From Criblamydia sequanensis CRIB-18 (GTDB lineage: Bacteria; Chlamydiota; Chlamydiia; Chlamydiales; Criblamydiaceae): a stretch of 64,000 bases of DNA. The notes below the pieces were generated by a model. That model had not been told where the DNA came from. It did no database searches and saw only the letters and a list, made by a program, of their open reading frames with translations. The stretch covers positions 124,001 through 188,000 of the forward strand of contig NZ_CCEJ010000008.1 in NCBI RefSeq assembly GCF_000750955.1, in the 5' to 3' direction. A program made the translations under genes and the position numbers. Shown here piece after piece: positions 36,240 to 44,600 of this stretch (positions are counted from its first letter, which is position 1; each line of letters begins with the position of its first letter).

Positions 36240-37367
36240 ATGAAAGAGCGTAAACCTATGGATGAGATCGATCCTGAGGAGCTTTATTTTGGCAAAGAGC
36301 CAAAAAAAGAGCGTCAAGAGAAGAAAAGAATGTCTTTGAAAGATCGTTCAAAGTTTAAAAAAACCGATCAAGATCAGCTTAAAAAAAGTAAAGAGAGAGG
36401 TCAAGAGGCCAGGATGAAATCTCTGGAAGAATTTCACTTAGGCCGGGTACTCTCGATTCGCTCTCAAGAGGTTGACGTAGATGTTGAAGGTAAGCTTTTT
36501 CGCTGCAAGCTTCGAGGAAGCTTAAAAAAAGATAACGAACCGCTTAAAAATTTAGTGGCAGTCGGTGATTTAGTTCGATTCGAGCTTAGTTCTCCTGATG
36601 AAGGAAGCATCCTTTCGATTGAGCCTAGAAAAACCATTCTTTCAAGGGCAGATAACCTTTCAAGAAGAAAAGAGCAAATTATTGCATCAAACGTGGACCA
36701 GGTCTTAATTACAGTTTCAGTCGTGCTTCCGCCTTTAAAATCCGCCATCATTGACCGCTATATCATTGCTTCTGAAAAAGGCGGCATGAAACCGATTATT
36801 GTCGTAAACAAAATTGATCTCCTGGAAAAAGAAGAAAACGAGGGGGAAAAAGAATTTTTTGAGCTTCTTAAGGAAGCTTATGAGAAAGCTAAAATCCCCC
36901 TTATCGCTGTTAGCGCTGCCACGCAAGAGGGGCTTTCTCTTTTAAAAAAGGTAATGAAGGACAAAACCTCTGTTTTTTCAGGACAATCCGGGGTTGGGAA
37001 GTCCTCCTTGATCAATCAGGTGACAGGGCTTTTTTTACCTGTCGGAGAACCTGTTTTGAAGACTAAAAAAGGCGGGCATACTACAACCCAAGCGACCCTT
37101 CTTCCTTTGGAAGAAGGAGGTTTTGTTATAGATACTCCAGGAATTAAAAGTTTTGGCCTTTGGTCTTTAAAAAGTCATGAGATACAAGCTTATTTTAATG
37201 AAATTCAAGAACTCGCTCATCTTTGCAAATTCCCTGATTGCACCCACACCCATGAAGCTAATTGCGCGGTTATTCAAGCTCTAGAAGAAGGGAAAGTGTC
37301 TCCGATTCGCTATGATTCCTATGTGTCTCTTATTCAGTCTTGCGATGAAAAACACGAGAGACGGTAA
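36240..37367 (+). CDS. rsgA: Ribosome small-subunit-dependent GTPase RsgA
   Basis: RsgA (YjeQ) is a GTPase that checks late 30S subunit maturation. The circular permutation is clear: after a lysine-rich N-terminal extension (about 60 residues) and an OB fold, G4 (VVNKIDLLEK) comes before G1 (GQSGVGKSSL) and G3 (DTPGIKSFGL). The C-terminal zinc site CKFPDCTHTHEANC is intact. The N-terminal extension is longer and more charged than in E. coli. It is the last gene of the nucleotidyltransferase-methyltransferase-rsgA operon. Confidence 0.95.
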   Translation: MKERKPMDEIDPEELYFGKEPKKERQEKKRMSLKDRSKFKKTDQDQLKKSKERGQEARMKSLEEFHLGRVLSIRSQEVDVDVEGKLFRCKLRGSLKKDNEPLKNLVAVGDLVRFELSSPDEGSILSIEPRKTILSRADNLSRRKEQIIASNVDQVLITVSVVLPPLKSAIIDRYIIASEKGGMKPIIVVNKIDLLEKEENEGEKEFFELLKEAYEKAKIPLIAVSAATQEGLSLLKKVMKDKTSVFSGQSGVGKSSLINQVTGLFLPVGEPVLKTKKGGHTTTQATLLPLEEGGFVIDTPGIKSFGLWSLKSHEIQAYFNEIQELAHLCKFPDCTHTHEANCAVIQALEEGKVSPIRYDSYVSLIQSCDEKHERR

Positions 37368-37405
37368 ACTTAAGTAGGATATAACTCTCTTATAGTCAAT
37401 GTATT

Positions 37406-37423
37406 AATTTATTGTAATAAATT
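37406..37423. promoter_or_regulatory. AT-rich palindrome upstream of eno
   Basis: AATTTATT-GT-AATAAATT lies about 90 bases before the enolase start, and a TATAAT occurs at 37449-37454. The whole stretch 37380-37470 is very AT-rich. It is a candidate promoter/operator region, with low certainty because no good -35 is present. Confidence 0.3.
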
Positions 37424-37510
37424 TACATAAATATTTTTAAAAATTAATTATAATACATAATGAACATGTAAAGTTTTTTAATAACTTGATAAAGGTTTAC
37501 CAAAGAGAAT

Positions 37511-38803
37511 ATGGAATATATAGAATCGATACGGGCGCTCGAGATACTGGATTCCAGGGGGAATCCAACCTTAAAAGTTATTCTTAAGTCAAGTAATGGA
37601 AACATTTCAGAAGCTTCTGTTCCGTCAGGTGCATCTACAGGGTCTCATGAAGCCATAGAAAAAAGAGACGGCGGAACCCGTTACTTAGGAAAAGGGGTTC
37701 AAGAAGCCGTTAAGATTGTTAATGGCCCGCTATCCGAGTTATTAAATGGAGAATCGCTTTTTTCGCAAGAGAAGATAGATAGAATGATGATCCAAGAAGA
37801 TGGCACTGAAAATAAAGAGCGTTTTGGAGCTAATGCCATTTTGGGGGTTTCCCTAAGTGTTGCAAGAGCTGCAGCTAAAGCTTCCGGGAGGCCCTTATAT
37901 AGTTACCTTGGAGGATTAAGAGCGCGTTATCTTCCATGCCCCATGATGAATATTATAAATGGCGGCGCGCATGCGGATAATTCTCTAGATTTTCAAGAAT
38001 TCATGATACGCCCTATAGGGGCAGCCACTTTTAGCGAAGCGATTCGCATGGGAAGCGAGATTTTTCATGCTTTAAAAATGATTCTTAAAGAGAGAAAAGA
38101 GATTACATCGGTCGGGGATGAGGGAGGCTTTGCTCCCAATTTAAAATCAAATGAAGAGGCTTTAGAGCTTATTTTAGAAGCAATTAAAAAGGCAGGCTAT
38201 CAGCCGAAAACCCAAGTGACGCTTGCTTTAGATTGCGCCGCTTCAGAATTTTACGATGCAAAAACTAAAAAGTATCTTGAGAAAAAAAAGAAAAACCAAA
38301 ATCAAACCTTTATCCAAAGAACTGCCGAAGAACAGGTAAGCTATTTGGAATCTCTTGTTGATAGATACCCTATCGATTCCATTGAAGATGGCCTTGCAGA
38401 GGAAGATTGGGAAGGCTGGACCCTTTTAAATAAAAGGCTCGGGAGTAAAATCCAGATTGTCGGTGATGATCTTTTTGTCACAAACACAGCCTTTTTAAAA
38501 AAAGGGATCGAACTTATGGCTGCCAATGCCATTTTAATTAAAGTGAATCAGATTGGTACTTTGACAGAAACAATGGAGGCTATTGAACTTGCCTTTCAAA
38601 ATGGTTATGGAGCCATTGTTTCTCATAGGTCAGGGGAAACAGACGATACTTTTATCTCGGATTTAGCCGTCGGCTTAGGAACAAGACAGATTAAAACCGG
38701 GTCTCTTTCTCGCGGAGAAAGAATCTCGAAGTATAACCGTTTACTTGAAATTGAAGCTGAACTTGGAGAGAGCGCCATTTACTCGGATGGAAACCGTTAC
38801 TAG
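37511..38803 (+). CDS. eno: Enolase
   Basis: Enolase interconverts 2-phosphoglycerate and phosphoenolpyruvate in glycolysis. The 430-residue protein is complete and canonical: [15 protein letters not shown] at the start, [11 protein letters not shown] loop, [16 protein letters not shown], the magnesium ligands in [23 protein letters not shown] and VGDDLFVTN, and the signature [14 protein letters not shown] followed by [12 protein letters not shown]. Catalytic lysine is in LIKVNQ. A short basic insertion ([10 protein letters not shown]) after the first metal ligand is mildly unusual. It is transcribed alone behind an AT-rich upstream region. Confidence 0.97.
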   Translation: MEYIESIRALEILDSRGNPTLKVILKSSNGNISEASVPSGASTGSHEAIEKRDGGTRYLGKGVQEAVKIVNGPLSELLNGESLFSQEKIDRMMIQEDGTENKERFGANAILGVSLSVARAAAKASGRPLYSYLGGLRARYLPCPMMNIINGGAHADNSLDFQEFMIRPIGAATFSEAIRMGSEIFHALKMILKERKEITSVGDEGGFAPNLKSNEEALELILEAIKKAGYQPKTQVTLALDCAASEFYDAKTKKYLEKKKKNQNQTFIQRTAEEQVSYLESLVDRYPIDSIEDGLAEEDWEGWTLLNKRLGSKIQIVGDDLFVTNTAFLKKGIELMAANAILIKVNQIGTLTETMEAIELAFQNGYGAIVSHRSGETDDTFISDLAVGLGTRQIKTGSLSRGERISKYNRLLEIEAELGESAIYSDGNRY

Positions 38804-38871
38804 AAAAATTTAGTCATGGCATAAATTTTGCTTATAAAGAAGATGATTTACCGAAAACCAAAGGTGGTCAT

Positions 38872-39564
38872 ATGAAGATAAAGAAATTTATAGTGGCTTT
38901 CGTTTTTCTTTTCGTGCTTACCCTTTCCTTTAAGGTAAGCGGAGATGAGGTGCAAACTTTAAAAGTTGAAACCAAAGTTCAGCCCTCAGATGAAAAAGTG
39001 ATCCCGGTTGAGCCTTTGCCTGCAGTTAATGAGGTTGTTCCGGCTCCCAAAAAAGAAGTCTTCCAAGAAGACCTCTCAAAAGATGAAGCAGGCTCAAAAG
39101 ATGTGCTTAAGGGGAAAAACGTCAAATACTGCTTAAGCTACAATAAGGATAAGTGGGAAATCCTTGAAAATAAAATTAATCCAAACGCCGAATTCCTTTT
39201 AAAACTAAAGGGCAAAGATGCTTTTGGTTTAATCATTCCGGAAACGACTCCGGTTCAATTGCAGCATATGCCGGAAGTGATTAAATTCAACGCTGAGAAA
39301 GCCGGTATGAAAGATGCGGCTATCGTCAAGCAGGAAATGAAAAACATTAATGGAAATGATGTCTTATTTATAGAATGGGAAGGTACCTTTGAGCCCATCA
39401 ATGCTAAAATTGTTTATCTAGGCCTTGTTTATTCAGGTGAAAAGGGCACCGTTCAAGTTTATACCTACACGACAAAAGAGCTTGCCGATCAGCTGAAAAA
39501 AGATATGGAAGAATTTGTTAAGGGCTTTTGCTTAATAAACGAAGAAGCGCCTGCAGTTTCTTAA
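38872..39564 (+). CDS. Exported hypothetical protein
   Basis: I do not recognise a family. The 230-residue product has a clear signal peptide (KIKKFIVAFVFLFVLTLSF, cleavage near VSGDE), a proline/glutamate/lysine-rich linker to about residue 75, then a compact domain from NVKYCLSYNKDKWEI to KGFCLINEE with two cysteines bracketing it, which may form a disulfide. A periplasmic or surface location is inferred. AAAGGTGG precedes the ATG. It lies 68 bases after eno and has its own strong terminator, so it is probably a separate small unit or the end of the eno transcript. Confidence 0.75.
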   Translation: MKIKKFIVAFVFLFVLTLSFKVSGDEVQTLKVETKVQPSDEKVIPVEPLPAVNEVVPAPKKEVFQEDLSKDEAGSKDVLKGKNVKYCLSYNKDKWEILENKINPNAEFLLKLKGKDAFGLIIPETTPVQLQHMPEVIKFNAEKAGMKDAAIVKQEMKNINGNDVLFIEWEGTFEPINAKIVYLGLVYSGEKGTVQVYTYTTKELADQLKKDMEEFVKGFCLINEEAPAVS

Positions 39565-39579
39565 TTTAAAACGGACTAA

Positions 39580-39620
39580 GACAAGTTTTTGTGTTTTTTT
39601 CAAAAACTTGTCTTTTTTTT
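39580..39620 (+). terminator. Strong intrinsic terminator after the exported protein gene
   Basis: GACAAGTTTTTG (39580-39591) and its exact complement (39601-39612) form a 12-base stem with a 9-base loop, followed by eight T residues. Confidence 0.9.
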
Positions 39621-39628
39621 ATGTAAAA

Positions 39629-39657
39629 TTTTCATTTAATAAGGTTATTGTTATAAT
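39629..39657 (+). promoter_or_regulatory. Promoter of the 133-residue gene
   Basis: -35 TTTTCA (39629-39634) and a perfect -10 TATAAT (39652-39657) are spaced by 17 bases, directly after the preceding terminator. The predicted start of transcription is near 39664. Confidence 0.6.
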
Positions 39658-39675
39658 AAGATTAGGATTGTTTTG

Positions 39676-39700
39676 CATCTAATTAATATTCAATTAGATG
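39676..39700 (+). promoter_or_regulatory. Inverted repeat in the leader of the 133-residue gene
   Basis: CATCTAATT (39676-39684) and AATTAGATG (39692-39700) are perfect 9-base arms with a 7-base loop. They lie between the predicted transcription start and the AGGAAGG ribosome site that begins at 39701, so they could act as an operator or as an RNA hairpin next to the ribosome site. Confidence 0.5.
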
Positions 39701-39714
39701 AGGAAGGTTTTTAT

Positions 39715-40116
39715 ATGACCGTTCAACCGATTGCTTTATTTGGCGAAGCTGAAAAAGGTGATTTCAAAACCGCTTACTATTTAAAAAGCTTGCATGACCT
39801 TGCGAAACTTTTAGGAAACCCTCCCAAGGATAGCATCGGGCTTTATTTTGCTGTGCAAGCCCTTCTTTATAAACACGAGCTAATATTTTTTAGGGTCAAA
39901 GAGGAAGGCTTTAGCTTGCAGGATTATTTTTACGGCCTGAAGCTGCTTGAAAATCAAAAGGAATTTGAAAAAATTACAGCTTTTTGTCTGCCGGGAGTGG
40001 GAGATGTCGGGGTGCTGGATGCCGCATCAAAGCTTTGTTTTCTTTACCATTCTTTAATGATTACCAGCGAATCGGATCTTTATGATTATCTCACCTATTA
40101 CTTTCGAAATAATTAG
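39715..40116 (+). CDS. Hypothetical cytosolic protein, 133 residues
   Basis: No family recognised. The frame extends upstream to a TTG at 39673, but AGGAAGG lies eight bases before the ATG at 39715 and the extra residues overlap an inverted repeat, so the ATG is preferred. The protein is compact, mostly helical, with no signal peptide or membrane segment; size and acidic-aromatic composition would suit a chaperone or small regulator, but no motif proves this. It is flanked by a terminator upstream and the convergent peroxiredoxin gene downstream, and has its own promoter. Confidence 0.7.
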   Translation: MTVQPIALFGEAEKGDFKTAYYLKSLHDLAKLLGNPPKDSIGLYFAVQALLYKHELIFFRVKEEGFSLQDYFYGLKLLENQKEFEKITAFCLPGVGDVGVLDAASKLCFLYHSLMITSESDLYDYLTYYFRNN

Positions 40117-40162
40117 CAGGCTTCTGATGAAAGAAGCCTACTAGAGGTTAAGAATTTTCCTA

Positions 40163-40750
40163 CTAGACAGGGGTGCAGTAATAGGTTTCAAGGCCTTCTT
40201 TGCTAGCCTTCATGCTGGCACATCCCGGATTCCAGTTAGCAGGACACACTTCACCATGTTTTTCAACATGTCTTAAAGCGTCCAACATCCTTAGAGTTTC
40301 ACTTACAGATCTGCCAAGGGGAAGGTCATTAATGACTTGATGTCTTACTATCCCTTCGCGATCGATAAGAAAAAGGCCTCGATAAGTGATGCCTTCTTCC
40401 GGCATTAAAACTTCCCAATCTCTTGAAATGGATTTACTGATATCTGAAACTATAGGGTATTCAACCCCTTGGATTCCGCCTTTTTGTTTAGGGGTAGAAA
40501 GCCAAGCATGATGCGAATAGACGCTGTCTACAGAACAAGCTATTATTTGACAATTTCTAGATTCAAACTCGCTTGCAGCTTCTTGAAAAGCATGGAGTTC
40601 AGTTGGACAAACAAAAGTGAAATCTAAAGGGTAAAAGAAAAAGACAATGTATTTTCCTTTATAATCCTCTAAGGAAAAATCTTCTACGATTCTATGATCT
40701 ATGACAGCTTTCGCTTTGAATTTTGGGGCGGCTTTTCCGACAAGTGACAT
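40163..40750 (-). CDS. Typical 2-Cys peroxiredoxin (AhpC/TSA family)
   Basis: This enzyme reduces hydrogen peroxide and organic peroxides by thiol chemistry in the cytosol. The peroxidatic cysteine is C48 in FTFVCPTE, and the resolving cysteine is C169 in HGEVCPANW. The full-length C-terminal arm ends in TYYCTPV and adds a further cysteine. At 195 residues the length is normal for the Prx1/AhpC group. AAAGGAG lies seven bases before the ATG. No AhpF-type reductase gene is nearby, so thioredoxin is the likely electron donor. Confidence 0.95.
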   Translation of the reverse strand: MSLVGKAAPKFKAKAVIDHRIVEDFSLEDYKGKYIVFFFYPLDFTFVCPTELHAFQEAASEFESRNCQIIACSVDSVYSHHAWLSTPKQKGGIQGVEYPIVSDISKSISRDWEVLMPEEGITYRGLFLIDREGIVRHQVINDLPLGRSVSETLRMLDALRHVEKHGEVCPANWNPGCASMKASKEGLETYYCTPV

Positions 40751-40840
40751 GAGGAATCTCCTTTAAAAATTTTTTGTATGTTTAGGTTCAAAGAGTAGCG
40801 AAAAGAGTTAAAAATCGCAAGGGACGAACGACCGTTTTGT

Positions 40841-41479
40841 TTAATGGTTTCCAAAGATTTGAGGGGCGTCTTTTAGCCAGGATTCCCTCTCGATGGTTGA
40901 AGGTTCTCCGTGGCCCGGAAAAAATCTTGTGTCCTTGGGAAGATTTTCCAGTTTTTTTAAAGAGTTCCACATAGAGGGGGCATCCGACGTCGGGAAAGAA
41001 AGATTGCCGATGCTGCCTTTAAAAAGGGTATCTCCGCTAAGGAGCGTTTTGGATTCTTTAGAGTAAAAACAAACGCTGCCGGGGGAATGGCCCGGGGTGT
41101 GGATCACTTCCCACTTCATGTCGCCGAGTGTTAGGATTTCGCCTTCTTCAAGAAAAAAATCAGGTTCCACCCCTTCGATTGCAAAAAATAAAGGGAGGCC
41201 GTCCGCACCCGGTTTTCTTAAGTTAGGGGCATCTTGCTTATGGACTCTAACAGGCAACCCATAAAGGGCTTTAAGCTTTTTGACGTCTCCGATATGGTCC
41301 CAATGGGTATGGGTGAGCCATATCTCTTTGGGAATTAGGGAGTTTTGCTTTAAGTAATGGGAAATAGATTTTTCAGAACCGGGAGCAGGGTCTATTATAA
41401 CCGCTTCTTTTGTTTTCGGACAGCCTACAACATAAGCGTTGGTTTCAAAGGGTCCTGAGGGAAAAGTTTCTATAAACAT
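40841..41479 (-). CDS. Metallo-beta-lactamase-fold hydrolase (glyoxalase II-like)
   Basis: A 212-residue hydrolase with the metal motif HTHWDHIGD near residue 76, the second histidine in HTPGHSPGS, LSGDTLFKGSIG and PGHGEPST. This is the pattern of YcbL-like single-domain glyoxalase II proteins; the substrate (such as a glutathione or other thioester) is unknown. The start ATG (41477-41479) abuts the last base of the tRNA-Arg gene (41480), with no Shine-Dalgarno between, and MFIETFPSGPFETNAY is the expected family N-terminus. The message would be leaderless once the tRNA is cut off. Confidence 0.9.
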   Translation of the reverse strand: MFIETFPSGPFETNAYVVGCPKTKEAVIIDPAPGSEKSISHYLKQNSLIPKEIWLTHTHWDHIGDVKKLKALYGLPVRVHKQDAPNLRKPGADGLPLFFAIEGVEPDFFLEEGEILTLGDMKWEVIHTPGHSPGSVCFYSKESKTLLSGDTLFKGSIGNLSFPTSDAPSMWNSLKKLENLPKDTRFFPGHGEPSTIERESWLKDAPQIFGNH

Positions 41480-41553
41480 TGCACCGGAGAGGATTTGAAC
41501 CTCTAACCGCCCGGTTCGTAGCCGGGTACTCTATCCAATTGAGCTACCGGTGC
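41480..41553 (-). tRNA. tRNA-Arg (anticodon ACG)
   Basis: A 74-base cloverleaf on the minus strand. The acceptor stem GCACCGG pairs with CCGGTGC with discriminator A. The anticodon arm CCCGG-CTACGAA-CCGGG gives ACG (wobble A expected to be inosine), reading CGN Arg codons. The T arm has GGTTCAAATCC. CCA is not encoded. Confidence 0.96.
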
Positions 41554-41642
41554 GTGAAAGATCATTGATGATCGCTTTTTTTTTATTTATTTTCAACAAA
41601 ATCCTTAGTTTGATTAAGGGTTTTTGCATAAGTTAGCTGCTG

Positions 41643-44600
41643 TCATCCGGAGTAGGCATACATTTTCATGAAGACCGCCCCTAAATTGATCATGACGCTT
41701 TGATAGGTTGGAGAGCCGAAGGAGTGATCAATTAAAGGAATCCCTAAAAAAGAGCCGATAAAAACAACATCTTTATCTTGTGAGACAAACCCTGTGAACC
41801 AGCCGATCGGGTCAAAAAAAGCGACCCCGTCCCTAACGCTCATATAGTTTGTCGCACTCTCAAATCCAAGGGTGTCTGAGATTCTTGTGGCAGATCCAAA
41901 GGAAATAACCCTTACCATTTTTTTCTCTTCAGGCGTAAGCAGGCTTGCGGCTGTGGCTGTGTCTGCGCCCCCTAAACTATGGCAATAATGGATAATAAGA
42001 CCGCCGTTTTCAACCCCGCCCATCTCCTGAATCAACTCTTTCCAAGTATTAGCAAGAGCTCTTGCGTAAGGAGAAACGTATCCGAATTTGATTAAAAGAG
42101 CCTTCATCATATCCCAGCACCAACCTTCTGTCGGCCGGAAGATGTAATGGACATTGGTTCCGCCATGGGCGCTGCTGATTAACTCTAAGGATTCTTTAAA
42201 ATAGGATCTTATGTTCGATATCCCATTTAAAAGAGTGATTCTTACTTTGTCTGAAGCTTCTTTATGCCCAAAAGAGCCAAGCTCGGGAGGATGCTCATAG
42301 AAGCCTGAAAGCGATAGAAACCCTTTGCCTAAAAATTGTTCACAAGCGTTTGTGATACTAGGCTGCATGTGCTGCAAATAAGCGGTTTCCGTCTGAATGG
42401 TTTCGGCTATATTTTTCCCTATGCTAAAAAGCTTGGTAAATAGGTTGGCAATCCCTGTGAAAATATCGCTAAAGAATTCACCCCATGAATATAAGCCTTG
42501 ATGGTCTCTATTCCTTATAGGGTCGTTTTTAACAAAAAGGTAGCGGTTCGATCCATCTTGAAACCCCGATGGGTCTAAGTGTATCCAACGTTTTATCTTG
42601 GGGTAGTAATAGCGTCTGCCATAAAAAATAAAGCCGGATTCGCTATCATGACGCTTTCCTTGAAACCCGATGGTGGTAAGGGGTTCATCCTCAACGCCAT
42701 CTTCATTATAAACGATGCGTTCGCCAAAGGAGGAGTATCTATAAGATTGGGTATGTGTTTTATCTTTGAGGGAGACTAAATTCCTAAGAGAAAGAACCTC
42801 GTCATATAGAGCTAAAAAGGGCTGTCCGTTGATTTCAATGGCGATAGGGGTTTGTTCCTGATTGAAGTTCAAACCTAAGATGCAAAGCTCTTTAATTTCT
42901 TTTTTCTCGTTGCAAAAACCGATATCTTGCGAGCTGTCATAATAGTAAAGCTTAGTGTCTACTTTGTTCCATGAAGAACCATCAAAAATATAAGTGGTCG
43001 TCTTTAAACGGCGGCTTAAAGGGTCGTAGCTATAACTTAATTTTTTTGTTTCATTTAGTGTAATACTTGTTAACCTGTCAAGCGCATCATAGGTTAATTG
43101 CTTTACTTCATTTTTATTTGAAATTTTTATGAGATTGCCATTGAGGTCATACTCATAGCGATTCTCTCCATCCGAATAGAGTTCATTGAGCTCATTGATC
43201 AAAAATTCGGCGTCATTTGATTTGATTAAATTGCCAAAAAGGTCATAGCTGTAGGTCTCTTTTTTTTCTTTACACTCATGGGATAGCAGGCGTTTTTCAG
43301 CATCATATTGATAGTTGGAGTAGGTTTCTCCAAAGGAATCTTTTGTTTTCCTAGTTGGACAGTCGGCTTCATAGTTATATTCTTGGGAGAAAAAAGGAGA
43401 GGAGATTTTAGAAAGCTGACCTTTTTCATTATAATCGAAAGCCTGTTTGCCAAGTCCATTTGGCAAAGTTTCTTCCGTGATTAAACCCTCTTTTGATCGC
43501 TCGTTATAGATATGAATGTATTGTTCTTCTTCTTTTTTGCCAAGACGCGTTACCTTTTTTAAAAAAATGTTTTCGTAGTCATATCGGACAGATGTGCCGT
43601 CAAAGAAGCTCGTTTTCTTTTTTCGACGTGCCAAATCATACTGATGGCTGATGAATAAACCGGTTGAGAAGTCTTCTCTTAAAAGCTCTCCCTTTTCATT
43701 ATAAGTTCTTAAAAAACCGCAAGAGGTGGATTGATCTTCCGCTTTGTAAAGCTTGTTTTCGTCATCATAAAGATAAGACTGCAAAACGGTTCCATCAGAT
43801 GAAGATAACTCGCATAGGTTATTTTTATCATCGTAGCTGTAATGCAGCGTCACACCGTCAGGTTTAACGAGAGTTTCCAGCAAACCTTCCGAGTTATAGA
43901 TATAGGAAGTTTTGCGGTATTTTTCATAACTTCCCTCTTTTAAAGATTCTAAACGGTTGCAAGGCCCATATTCGAATTGTATGACAAATTTTTTGGCGGA
44001 CTCTAAAAAAGCATGTTCTTCTAAAACTTTATTACCGGAAAGATCGTACCGATAAATGATTTTTTCAATCTCCTTGCCTTCAAAATTTCTTTTTACAATT
44101 TCTTCGAGTCTCCCTATGGCATCAAAAGATTTTGAAATGATCGAACCTGTTGCATCGACAAAAGTTTCTTTACCGGTTTTTTGGCCTTGCAGATTTCTTG
44201 CAGAAAGCTTAGAGGTTTGATTTTTGACAGGTTTTTTTTCGATCTCCTCTTTAATGACTTCCGAAAAGCGATTAAGAAAGGTTTTTTTAGTTACATTTCC
44301 AAATAAATCTCTTTCAAAGCAGGTTTTTAAAAAAAGAGATTCATCGGCACTGGATTGCTCTAAAAGTTCTACAATTTTACCAAGCGGGTTATAGACATAG
44401 TCTTTGGTTAGAATTTCACCGCTTTTTAGAGTTTTTTTCTCTTGCGATAACCTTCCTGCAAAGTCGTAAAAATATTCTTTGGTTCCCTCTTCACTTTCTT
44501 CTTTTAAAAGATGAAAACTATTATAAAAATGATGCTTTTCATTAAAAATGACCCCCGCCCTTGTCTCGGAGTAAGTTCTTGTAGGCCTCCCGAAATAATC

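Noticed and set aside
41560-41582. GATCAT-TG-ATGATC palindrome with T-run next to tRNA-Arg
   Set aside because: It looks like a plus-strand terminator, but no plus-strand gene ends nearby; too short to call.
41603-41619. CCTTA/TAAGG hairpin after the Rhs gene as a terminator
   Set aside because: The stem has only five base pairs and the following T-run on the minus strand is weak.
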